Source: Primula veris (lineage: Eukaryota; Streptophyta; Magnoliopsida; Ericales; Primulaceae). From it: 64,000 nt of DNA. The stretch is taken from NCBI GenBank assembly GCA_963682055.1, contig OY821742.1, forward strand, positions 30,041,060 through 30,105,059, given 5' to 3'. The position numbers and the translations under genes are program-made. The stretch's first letter is position 1, and each line of letters starts with the position of its first letter. The notes below the pieces were generated by a model, which was not told the DNA's origin, searched no databases, and saw only the letters and a list, made by a program, of their open reading frames with translations. Shown in pieces: positions 11,789 to 21,367 of the stretch.

Positions 11789-12659
11789 ACGCTTACAATA
11801 TGCACCCTAACAAGCCCATGCGGACTTTCTTGTACTTTTAAACAAGTATTGTTGGTAGATATCTGGTAAATTGCTTATTCGGTCATAAAAGCTGGTAGCT
11901 TGATTATCTGTGAAAACCTTTGTCTCTATCTTTTTTAGATTAATTCTCCGCCTCATTCGCTATCATTTCAGTTAAAACTTCTTCTGCTGTCAATGAAATA
12001 TTATTCAAAGTTAAAGCAATTATAAAGAAGAGACTAAGATCTGCTGTAAATAGCCGTTTATATCTAGGGGTTAAATAAATAGATTATTAATTTTTCGAAA
12101 CGAGAAAAAAATGGGCATAATCATGAAAACATAGGGAACACAGGGAGGGATGACTGTACTAATTGTTAAAGAACCATAACTCTACTTAAAAAGAAGGGAA
12201 CAACAGTTAATATATTTATATATTTGCAAAGCTCGTAAAAATCTTTTAATAATCACTTTAGGGAAATTATGAAGTAGGTAACTGAACATGTATCCTCTCC
12301 AGTTCTCAAGTTGTTCAGGTTATGTTAATTTAAATAAATAATGAGTTAAATCTACTAGACACATATTCACGAGAAAACAAGATTGACCAGATGAGAAAGT
12401 ATTCTGGTAATTAATATATATATGCTGATCAACGAGCCTAAATGAAATAAGTTTGCTTCATTAAAGTTCTATGTTCATAAGTTAGAAGAAAATCTTAGGA
12501 TGTATTTACTCGACCACTTGAATGTTGTCACTCAAACCATTAATTGAGAAGGGGAAAATTACCGATACATACAACGTAAACCTAATTATCAAACATAATA
12601 TCACAAACCTTTATTCCCACAAGGTACGATTAGTTAACTAACTAATAAGAGGGAAATTT

Positions 12660-13215
12660 CAAAAATATTGATAACAAATTAAAAAAAAAAAGTTTTTAAA
12701 ATTTTTTAACTGTTTTTAATTTTTTTTAATTAATTTATTATTTTTTTTTATGAAAGTTATTATGTTTTTAAAAAAACTTCAAAAATTGCGTGCATAGCAT
12801 TAGGTATGCACACTTTAAAAAGTGTTAATTTTTTTTTTAAAATAATTATTATTATTTAAAAAAAACAATTCCTTTTTATAAAAACTTCAAAAGGTGTTAT
12901 TTTTTTTAATTTTTTTTTTTTAAAATAATTTTTTTTTTATAAAAGCTTTAAAAAGTGTGTGCACACCTATATGTATGCACATTTCAAAAAATGCACATAT
13001 TTGTAGCTATCCACAAGTCAAAAAGTGTTAGCTTTTTAAAAATAATATTTTTTTTTATAAAAATTTAAAAAGTGCGTATACCTTTAGATATGCATATTTT
13101 AGTATTTTTTAAAAAGAAATATTTTCAAATTTTTTGTTTAATTTTTTATTTATTTATAAAATACGTTTTTTTAAATAAAATATTAATATATATTTTATAT
13201 ATATTTTTTTTAATT
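12660..13215. repeat. extremely AT-rich tract with degenerate GTGCATAC/GTATGCAC motifs
   Basis: Long A and T runs alternate with short near-palindromic pieces such as GTGTGTGCACACC, GTATGCACACTT, TATGCACATTT and GTGCGTATACC, each next to CAAAAAGTGTTA or AAAAAGTGTGT. The motifs recur about every 60-120 bases. No coding frame is possible. It may be a worn satellite-like or foldback sequence. It is present only in block B and again in copy 2 (48776-49330), where several homopolymer runs differ by one or two bases. Confidence 0.6.
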
Positions 13216-14120
13216 TGTTATTTAGTTAGTTAGTTAGCTGTAACTTTTGATAAGAAAGGTTTTGAGGGTCGAATGGTATGTTTTGGGCATTGCCCCATTA
13301 GAAGACATTGTTTTATTTCCTGCAATAGGTAATATTGAACAAGTATTTATTAAAGAGGAAAATAAAATGCTATAACATCAAATAACTGTATCCAAAACGA
13401 AACCCTTTTTAAAGTCCCTTACAGAACTTCCATGACCCGATATCACGAATTTACCCGGACCCCGTAAAAGACAACAGAACACATCATTTATACACTGACT
13501 TGAAATTAAAAGATTAAATGGATCACACCCAAAAAAAATTTCAAGAAGCCAAATCGGACTACAAGAATTTCTAACACTAGTAAACGGTTAATAGCTAGGT
13601 TGATCACCAAGGACAAAAGATTTATTGGTAAAGATGATAGTATAGTTCACTAAAATTTGAAAATAATGTAAATTAATTAGTAGGTCATTAATACAGTCAA
13701 GGGGGATCAAACATAGATTTTCCAAATTTCCACACCCTATCTATGTATTTCAACACAAGCTTTCTAATAAGGAATTTAGCCAGATAAACACTGACTTGGT
13801 GGTTGATTTAAATCTCTGTCACAGAAGAGTTCCTGGTATGTGTAAAACGATGATGAGGGTTGACTAAACATGTAAAAAAACTAGATGGAGAGGGGTAGGT
13901 ATACAAAAAAAAAAAGGAGCGTGTAACTGGAATATCCTCAAAAAAGTTGTCAAGCTGTTCCGATTCTAGTATTGTTAATCTATGGAAAATCAATCCCTAT
14001 CTCATGCAAGACTATTGTCAAGTAAAAGTATTTTTATCAATGTATCATCATCAGATCTAATTTCAGAGTCCACAAAGTTTTGTAGCCTTTCAAAGACCTA
14101 ATGTCCAAGGCTAAGTCTAT
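13216..14120. other. no gene seen
   Basis: Intergenic DNA within block B. A 61-codon minus frame (13808-13993) has no recognisable motif and I do not support it as a gene. Confidence 0.5.
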
Positions 14121-14587
14121 TAGGACAATATAACTTTCACAACTTACATAACTTGTGAAAGAAGTTATATGTGGTTCATTTTTTGCAGATTCAAACAAGA
14201 ATGTAATTGAAAGGAGTTATTATGAGGTAAAGGATTTAAACTTTCAGAATCCACATTCCACAGTATCACAAAATTTTACATAACATGTAAATGTGTGTCA
14301 AATCACTAATAGAGTTACACTAGTTTCTTATTGGTACATAAAGTTACAAATAGCTAGTTTCTTGCCAAAAGTTCATCGCCTCAACACACCTTGTTTTCAT
14401 CACTAGCGTGGTTCAAATTGGACATAGAAGAATCATCGTATAATGTCTTTTCAAATTGTTGTTAATTTTAGTTAGTGTTTTCCCCATATGCATATACACA
14501 TTCTGTTAGTTCAATCAGTGCCAATTCGATGATTACTTAAACCAAAATCATGATCAAATATCATAAAGGCGCCATGATCACACTTTC

Positions 14588-14664
14588 CTAGCCCTTTGGT
14601 TTTGAAACCAAACTTCCACTTGTCTAGTCTGCAGACTCAGCCTCGCCAACGCCATATTCTGACT
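14588..14664 (-). pseudogene. HD-Zip class II exon 2 (homeodomain helix 3), orphan exon in block B
   Basis: This is homologous to the exon at 6258-6337 and reads MALARLSLQTRQVEVWFQNQRAR. One glutamine codon is missing, compared with RQLSL in block A. Both splice sites are lost: the acceptor reads CCAAAG instead of CCAGAG and the donor AGGAAAGTG instead of AGGTAAGTG. It lies downstream of exon 3 on the minus strand, so it comes from a tandem repeat of part of the gene rather than from a working transcript. Confidence 0.75.
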
Positions 14665-15055
14665 TTGGCAACACCAGAAGCACAGCATAAACGTAAGCAA
14701 AAAATTACCTTTAGAGCAATCTATGACTTCACATCTTTACTTATGCGCCCTATTTAATTATATTTGAGTTATCATTGCACAGTAATAATATGAGCATAAT
14801 AGTATCTTAAACAATTCATGATATTTCAAAAAGATAACAGATGCATTGTAGGGTAGACAGCAATTTTTAGTCGAGCAAAACATATCTACTTCACTATATA
14901 GTTCTGGTTCACTTGTTCCTCGCTAAAATTATAACCACTCTTTCCAATAATTGCATTTTACATTTATGTCCTTCGCCAACGCACCAATTACACACAAGGA
15001 CAGCAGGTCTCCTATAGGCGGTTGATGAGCTAATTAGCAGTCGTCTTTTATGTTC

Positions 15056-15263
15056 CTATGCAATAGGTGAAGTTGTTGGAACTTTACCCACACGCCCGCA
15101 TTGAGTGCACATGGTGAGAGTGGTCGGTGGCTGTGTGTTGGCAAAATATTTGTGAGCTCTGAGCTCAGCGACATCTTTTTGTAGTCGACGATTCTCCTCG
15201 GCTAGATCTTTACACCGCCTCTTCAAGTACGCACAATCCACCTCCGTCTTCTTGAACTTTGTC
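15056..15263 (-). pseudogene. HD-Zip class II exon 3 (leucine zipper), block B
   Basis: The minus strand reads [20 protein letters not shown] then [20 protein letters not shown] and PPTTLTMCTQCGRVGKVPTTSPIA to a stop at 15056. The heptad leucines and the TTLTMC lead-in are those of HAT9/HAT22-type HD-Zip II proteins. The CPxCE motif has decayed to CTQCG. The acceptor is GATTTCAAG; comparison with exon 2 phase suggests an ancestral CAG|G, so splicing here would now be out of frame by one base. Together with exon 1 (16131-16481) and the remnant of exon 2 at 15923 it forms the most complete gene model in the window, yet a non-functional one. Confidence 0.8.
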
Positions 15264-15922
15264 TTGAAATCATGAAACAAACTTGATTATATTTTCAGTC
15301 AGCATTGTAAAATATAGGTATCATTAATGCTGATTTAAGTTTATGATAGTATGTTATTAGTGTTCAGGTGGCCTAACGGTTCAATTAAATATGTATGTGA
15401 AAATTTATACTTTTGAGTTTTGAAACATATCAATTTTGGGAATGTAGAATTAAATTATTTTCTAATGGACGCATTCTTGTTTCTGTTGCGATGCATTCAT
15501 GTTCAATTAACATGATGGTCTTCTATACTCCTACCTGTGGTAAAAGAAAACAGAAGTTATTATGCCCAGATTCAAACAAGAATGTAACCAATGGTGTTAA
15601 AATTTCAGAATCCATGGTATCCCACAATTTTGAATAACATGTAAATGTGTGCCAAGTTACAACATAGAGTTACAAATAGGTAGTTTCATGCTAAAATTTC
15701 ATCCCATCAAAACAGGTACACACTTTGTTTTCAACACTAGCGTGGTTCAAACTGGACGGAGAAGAATCATCGTATAATGTCTGTTCAAATTGTGGTTAAT
15801 TTTAGTTTCTCTTTTTCCTCTATGCATATACACATTCTGTTAGTTCAACCAGTGCAGATTCGATGATTTTTTTAAACTAAAATCATGATCAAATATTATA
15901 AAGGCGTCATGATCACACTTAC

Positions 15923-15936
15923 CTTGCCCTTTGGTT
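15923..15936 (-). pseudogene. last bases of HD-Zip exon 2 with intact donor, rest deleted (block B)
   Basis: The plus strand has CACTTACCTTGCCCTTTGGTTT, the reverse complement of the exon 2 end and its GTAAGTG donor, then jumps to CTTAAACAATTCATGATG. In the block at 14.6 kb that string stands about 220 bases further right, inside intron 1. A deletion has therefore removed nearly the whole homeodomain helix 3 exon from the gene copy that still has exon 1. Confidence 0.65.
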
Positions 15937-16130
15937 TCTTAAACAATTCATGATGTTTCAAAAAGACGACAGACTAAATTTATGACAAATAAATAAAGCA
16001 AGTAACCATATCGTTGAGTTCAGAAGAATTACTAGCTATCTGGCTGCTAACAATTTAATGTCATAATTTTAATCTTTCACAAAAAACAAAATACTCTCAA
16101 ATGAGCAAAAATTACTAGAATGCCACTGAC

Positions 16131-16481
16131 CTGGTTGAGAGTGCATTGGTGCTTACAGGTCTCCTCGAGAATCGCAGCTTGTTCCTTTGTTAGCCTTAGC
16201 TTTTTCCTCACCAATGAGCCATTGTCTCTTCCACCCTCTGAGCTGGTTGAGTTTCGCTCCGACCCAGTTTCGTCCGTTTCGCTCCTCTTCCCATTTGTGC
16301 TCGATATGGTGCTGCCAGGGGAAGAAGACACTACTGACAATGGTGGCGGCTCTGTAGCTATGACCGAGAGCATCTTGATCGTATTGACTCGTTGGCCGAT
16401 CAAGAGGGTTTGAGTATGACCTAACAGAGTAGAAAGGGAATGAGAGGCAGTTGCGATTGGTTTCTCATTGAGAGCTCGCAT
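16131..16481 (-). pseudogene. HD-Zip class II exon 1 (N-terminus and start of homeodomain), block B
   Basis: The minus frame starts at ATG 16481 and runs 117 codons to CTCAACCAG|GTCAGT, a good splice donor. Residues about 60-83 (STNGKRSETDETGSERNSTS) resemble the spacer before the homeodomain in HD-Zip II proteins. Residues 92-117 (RKKLRLTKEQAAILEETCKH then QCTLNQ) are helix 1 of the homeodomain; the family usually has KKLRLSKEQSAVLEESFKEHNTLNP. A conserved N-terminal LxLxL repression motif is not visible, so the true start may lie in a lost upstream exon. Because exon 2 is deleted downstream, the gene cannot make a full homeodomain. Confidence 0.75.
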
Positions 16482-16499
16482 CTTTTGATGGGAATATAT

Positions 16500-17276
16500 G
16501 GCTTTCCCAACAATAGATGCTTTTGTAAAATCCTATTGTACTAGTCCAAAAGCCATCACAATCCTCCATAAAAATACTTAAAGAGTCTAGACTACGCATG
16601 AATGAGAAGCACATCTACTGTTTGTAGCAACTCAAAGATTATAGTGATTTAGAGTCATCAATTAATAGAAAAGTAGCAGATGCTAACTGAACCTTTTAGG
16701 CATAGCCATCTTACTATATATATTTACAGCCTTTTAGGCATAGCCGACCTTTTAGGCTGATTAAAAGTTTATGTTTAAGTTTTCATGCAAATATACAAAA
16801 CAAAGAGTGGTAAATTTCAGCTACATCATTTGGTATATATGCAATTTATTTTATAAACTTGAAAGTTTAACATTTCTGAAAAGCAAAGGTATTAATGAAC
16901 AAGTAATCATATGATTGTATTTGATTATAAAACATCCTCATTGCATGATACGAAGCCAAGTTTAGAAATACTCCGTAAGGAACCGAATAAAATTGGATAA
17001 AGTAGATATATCATCCATAAAAAAATACATATGTAACTTGGAAAGTTACAGATGACACTAGTCACTAGATTATAGAAACTTCACAGATCATAAACCAAAA
17101 TGAAAAAAATAAAATTATTTACTCTCCCAAGTCGCAACCGAAATTCAGGGATAATAAGAAAGGAAAGAGAGTCGAATTAGTCAACCTAGTAAGCACTTGT
17201 CTTCTAAGCTCTTAAGAGCTTTTTCGTACTTCCAAACAATGGGATAAATCATGTGAGAGAAAGAAAATATTACCGT
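16500..17276. other. no gene seen (upstream of HD-Zip exon 1)
   Basis: AT-rich DNA homologous to 7089-7740 of block A. It contains a short direct repeat CCTTTTAGGCATAGCC (near 16704 and 16731) followed by CCTTTTAGGCTGATT. No promoter element can be assigned with confidence. Confidence 0.4.
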
Positions 17277-17390
17277 TTATCTGGTAATTCACTTATTCGG
17301 TTCCTGAAAATAAGTATTTCTTTTTGATCTGTTTCATCCACTTTGTCGGTATCTCCCATCTCTTCCACACCTGCCACTTGTCGAATCAAA
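17277..17390 (-). pseudogene. small exon-like frame ending RISELPDKR, block B
   Basis: This is the counterpart of 7743-7870 and reads GVEEMGDTDKVDETDQKEIL then IFRNRISELPDKR and a stop. The end is unchanged between two old paralogues while the middle has changed, which may hint at past coding constraint. The F-box resemblance is weak. Confidence 0.25.
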
Positions 17391-17550
17391 CATCTTTAGA
17401 CTAGATTTTAAATTGACAAAAGGGTTAAAGACTCAATTAATTTAAGCCTTAACTAGGTGCTACATGAACATTTCAGAATCTAATTTATTTGTTTTATTTT
17501 TTTTAATCATTTTTTAAGTTTATTGTTCATTTACACGGTGTGATGACAAA

Positions 17551-17858
17551 TTATTCATAATTTGCCAGATTGTTGAGACAAAAAATATCCAAATACCAAA
17601 TACATTTTCTATATAAGCCTCCAGAAGTAGAAGAAACTTTTGGAAAGGTCAAAGAAAAAATTGTTCTTCCTCCATACAGAATTCTTCTAATAATTCGTAG
17701 CCTGTTCTTTTCAAAAAAGAACGTACTGTACTTTTATGTTTACGAGCCAAAGTTCTTGCACACAAATTCGAAGTATATACTTTATTCAATACAAACTCAT
17801 TTTGATTAGGATCCGCAGTAATAATGAGAAGTATTTCTATATATACGCCCAAATCGAT
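17551..17858 (-). pseudogene. matK: nuclear plastid DNA: 3' end of chloroplast matK (copy 1)
   Basis: On the minus strand the sequence runs from CGATTTGGGCGTATA, through residues [35 protein letters not shown] and [16 protein letters not shown], to a TAA at 17551. This is the C-terminal fifth of the plastid intron maturase MatK (normally about 500 residues), including its conserved [14 protein letters not shown] segment. The frame is broken: a stop follows HYYCGS, and indels shift the frame near 17800 and again after MEEEQ. In the plastid, matK lies inside the trnK intron; here it sits among nuclear transposons, so it is a plastid DNA insertion (NUPT). It is absent from block A and kept in copy 2. 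Confidence 0.88.
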
Positions 17859-18231
17859 ACAAACTCATATGATTATATCTTAGATAACAAGTAAAGACCA
17901 TAGAGAGAGCCACTAATACCAGATTTCAAAACTTATTAGAAATTGTTGATAATGTTGATTCAACGAGCTTCATTAAATTAAACGAAAGTAAAACATTAAA
18001 AAAAGATTCTTTAAACAGACTTGATAGTTTAATTGGTTACGATTTAGTATATACAACACAAACAGCATACAAAAAAAAATCAAATTCCCACCTTTTTGCA
18101 TGTATGATGTATTAGAAGGCCTTACACTTTTCTACCTATATTTAGAAAGGTGTTTTAATATCAAATAGAATCTCACCCAAGTCTTCTTCAAGCCAAATTT
18201 GTTCTGTTAAAAAAAGAAAAAAACAAAACAA

Positions 18232-18259
18232 CCCCCCCCCCCCCCAACACACACACACA
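18232..18259 (+). repeat. compound microsatellite C14-AA-(CA)6 (copy 1)
   Basis: Fourteen C residues (18232-18245) are followed by AA and six CA units. The same locus in copy 2 (54342-54390) has 25 C and 11 CA units, so it has changed length since the 34-kb duplication. Confidence 0.9.
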
Positions 18260-19370
18260 TACCTTTTTTGCACGTATAAGAAGACTTAAACTTTTCTACC
18301 TTTATTTAAGGTGTTTTAATATCGAATATAATCTCACCCAATTCCCTTTTAAACCAAACTTGTTTTGTTAAAAAATAAAATAAAATCCCCTCTTTAAATA
18401 CATCACCATATCTGGTAATATAGTAAACAAAGCAGGATAATATGGCACCCAGGTTTTATAACCCTACTCAAATCACCTTTTTTAAAATAAAACAAATCCC
18501 CTTTGTTACAAATTTTTTTTATACATTTTATCTGGTTATATGTGGCATCAAAAAATCAAATCTCCTTTGTATAAAAAAAAAATAATTATGAAAAATTAAA
18601 TCATTATTGTTAAAAGCAAATCCAGTCCTACGTTGCATCACAACAAGCATGCAATGAAAAATTAAGAAAATTGTAATTTTTTATAAGATTGAGATTTGAA
18701 TTCAACCTGGAAGGGGCATTTGTTAGCTAGTTGGAGTCAATATTAGTAAATTATCAAGGATACAAACTAATTTTTTTTTATGTAGTCTCCTATTTATATA
18801 CTGATAGTAATTATTAAGGATTCAATATTAGTATTAAATTATGCGTATCAGATATTATCAAGATTTCATAAATCACGTTTTAACTTTCTTGTTTGGCTGG
18901 CTCCATTTTATTCCTAGTCAATTCAGACAATAAATTGAAATTAAATACAGTTGACTTCATTTTGACTATTTTATACTCCGTCGGTCTCATGAGTAAAAAA
19001 TATCCATAATGTCTGGGTTATCTAACTTTTTATGAAAATTTGATGATTACACTTGTATTTGTTAATAATGCCCCTTAATTTAAGTAATGTTATTATTTTT
19101 TGTGTGTGCACGGAGTCCACCATGGGGTAATTGAGTAAATATATCATGTGTTAGATAAAGTTTTAATTAACCCAAAACGTCCTAAAATGGAAAAAACTAT
19201 TATTTAATTTGGAACGCAGCCACCAATATCTTATATACATATGCGAACGTTTTTTAATGTCAGTAGACAACCGTAGGGTTTAGTATTGTAACAAAGGGCC
19301 TCCGAAAGCATAAGTTATACTTAATTACGGTTTGTTAAATTTGTTCTAAAAATATGTATCATTGTGGATA
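18260..19370. other. no gene seen; end of block B
   Basis: AT-rich DNA with repeated pieces such as TTTTCTACCTTTATTTA and GGTGTTTTAATATC (near 18140 and 18300), a local direct duplication. No coding sequence. Confidence 0.45.
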
Positions 19371-19565
19371 TATAAGAAAAAGTTCATTTAACATCATAAT
19401 TTTTTTCCGGTTATGTTGCTAAACTGGTTGTGCCTAAATTTTAGGAACAATTTAACAAAAAATTATGTTGCTATTTGTTACTAAACTGTTGCTAAAATTG
19501 AGCTACAACCACTTTAGCAATATAATCAAAAAAAAATTATAATACTAAATGAATTTTTTCTTGTA
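19371..19565. mobile_element. MITE-like foldback element of about 195 bp (copy 1)
   Basis: The two halves are inverted repeats. The left arm begins TATAAGAAAAAGTTCATTTA, and the reverse complement of the right arm begins TACAAGAAAAAATTCATTTA. The pairing goes on inward through ATAATTTTTTT, a TATGTTGCTAAAC / TATATTGCTAAAG segment, GGTTGT and AATTTTAG, so each arm is about 80-100 bases. There is no coding sequence. The family is not assigned because I cannot define a convincing target duplication. The element is also present in copy 2. Confidence 0.65.
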
Positions 19566-20533
19566 ATAATATTTACTCCAACAATCTGGTAAACCCTTGC
19601 AAGTATTCTATTTTGGAACATGCATAAGAGAGTTGTTCCGTACAATGCTATAAGTTGAACCTTTACATGTCAACAGTTAAAGCATAATTTGTCCGTTACT
19701 CAACTATTTTGTTGCAAAGTCCAGTCTTTACATATTTAGTGGCAATAAAAACTCGCTTCAACCATCTTTTTTTGAAGGAGGGCCACTAAAGTCCGGACAC
19801 CAATTTTTTAGCGCACTGTACCATTACCAAAACTATTGTGGAATGGATTGTTGATCTAATTAGTTGGATTGATCTAATTAGTTGGAATATTTGCTCCTCC
19901 TTTGTCAATCGATTTTGAATTACTTTTGGAATTTAGGTTACTCTTAAAACTAAACGTGATATTATTAGTATATTCAACATAAGAAGCCCTAAAGTAAATG
20001 ATTTACGGACAAGAGATGTTGAAAGATAAAAAACCACATCCAAAAGAGGAAGTGTACATTTCGATAAGAAGAATTTCTTGTATGGTCATTTTTGTAATTA
20101 ATCTTTTTTTTAGTTTTGGGAAAATATACATCCTTGATAAGGAAACACATGGCATGCCTCATGAATCTGGGTTGTAAAAGTTTAACATATATCATGAGAG
20201 CATTCCTAACTTGTTGAAAACCATGATGCCAAAAGTTTAAGAAATAATTCATTTGAGTAGCTCAAATAATGGTTAAAATTACGAATTTTTCGAACAAGAA
20301 ATTATAAATTCAAACGTAAAACTTACTGAAAGTTTATAAATTTTCTCTTACATGAAAATTATCGCCATTTAAAGAAATGTTGACATGAAAGAATTACACG
20401 AGTTTAATTTTCATTGCAATTTGCAAGGCCAAAAAACAAAAGGCCTGGAAATTGAGAGTCGAGAGACAAACTCCAGAATTTGGTGATTAACTACAATCAA
20501 TGGTTTGTTTGATTTTTTGAATTTAGGAGTAAC
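19566..20533. other. no supported gene
   Basis: This stretch holds an 18-bp direct repeat (GATCTAATTAGTTGGATT, 19851-19884) that is single in copy 2. It also holds an 87-codon minus frame (19989-20252, LLQPRFMRHAMCFLIKDVYF) that I do not recognise. The frame is identical in copy 2, but that says nothing because the copies are young. Confidence 0.35.
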
Positions 20534-20718
20534 CTTGGGCTGAATCAGAACCAAATCTTTGAGGTTGCCAAAATAAAAACACATAATTCAAAATATAAAA
20601 AACGGAAAATCTAAACTTACATTAAAAAAAATACTCAATTTCCCATATATGGAATAAAAGTTCAAAAATTAAAATACGGTTAGTGCATAAAAAAATTACG
20701 TGCTACTAATTTAAACAA

Positions 20719-21367
20719 TTATTTAAATGGCACCCTGCGTCCTTTCATATTTCCAAAATCTTCAAGAATTTCCGAGTTGCTTATAGTTTGAGCAATTTCC
20801 CTTTCGATATACATCATTAATGCGTCAGCGAGATATCTATCGTTCATTTTACTTCGAACGCTAGTTTTCACTATGTTCATTGCTGAAAAAGACCGCTCCG
20901 ATATAGTCGTAGAAACCGGAAGAGTAAGCAAAAGCACAATCACTCGAAACACAAGACTATGCGTCCTCAAGATATCTATCGTCCATTTTACTTCGAACAC
21001 TAGTTTTCACTATGTTCAAAATCTTAAAGAATTGCCTCGTTGCTTATAGTTTGAGCAATTTCCCTTTCGATATAAATCATTAACGTGTCCGCGAGATATC
21101 CATCGTCCAATTTACTTCGAAAATTAGTTTTCACTATGTTCATTGCTGAAAAAAACCACTCCGATGTAGCCGTAGAAACCGGAAGAGTAAACACAAGCAC
21201 AATCACTCGAAACACAAGATTATGAGTGACTGACATCCTAGTCTTCACCAACCACTGACATAATTCAGAGATTGATGAAAGACTTTTATATTCAAAATGG
21301 TTAATGACTCTATGCTCGTAATGTTGAAGTTGCATCTCCAATTGCAACTTTTCACCGCTCGTAAAGT
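20719..21367 (-). pseudogene. hAT transposase C-terminal part, with dimerisation domain duplicated (copy 1)
   Basis: From the insertion point the minus strand reads FTSGEKLQLEMQLQHYEHRV, then LVFRVIVLVFTLPVSTATSE, WFFSAMNIVKTNFRSKLDDG, YLADTLMIYIEREIAQTISN and a stop. This is the hAT C-terminal dimerisation domain (usually LPVSTATSERSFSAMNIVKT), with RSF changed to WFF. A second, better preserved copy of its core follows at 20719-20960 (LPVSTTISERSFSAMNIVKT to GRRVPFK and a stop), and about 60 bases of a third partial repeat lie between them. The frame continues across the retrotransposon with the fragment at 30511. Confidence 0.8.
21363..21367. repeat. target-site duplication AAAGT, left
   Basis: AAAGT directly precedes the LTR start TGTCACGACCC and recurs directly after the other LTR end at 30506-30510. 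Five bases is the normal size for LTR retrotransposons. It interrupts the hAT coding frame at the codons for MDDF. Confidence 0.92.

Larger units (their letters stand above)
11789..19130. repeat. old paralogous block B (copy 1)
   Basis: This is the partner of block A, longer because it contains material that A lacks: 12190-14120 with an AT-rich tract, a second partial repeat of the HD-Zip intron region (15400-16000), HD-Zip exon 1 and the matK fragment. Shared landmarks are listed under block A. Confidence 0.75.

Noticed and set aside
16120..16413. 97-codon plus-strand frame
   Set aside because: It is the reverse of HD-Zip exon 1, which has clear homology and a splice donor on the minus strand.
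17570..17809. 79-codon plus-strand frame (also at 53680)
   Set aside because: Antisense to the matK fragment; the minus strand carries the plastid protein motifs.
18985..19060. Stowaway-like string TACTCCGTCGGTCTC
   Set aside because: Resembles the CTCCCTCCGT terminus of Stowaway MITEs, but no matching inverted end or TA duplication was found nearby.
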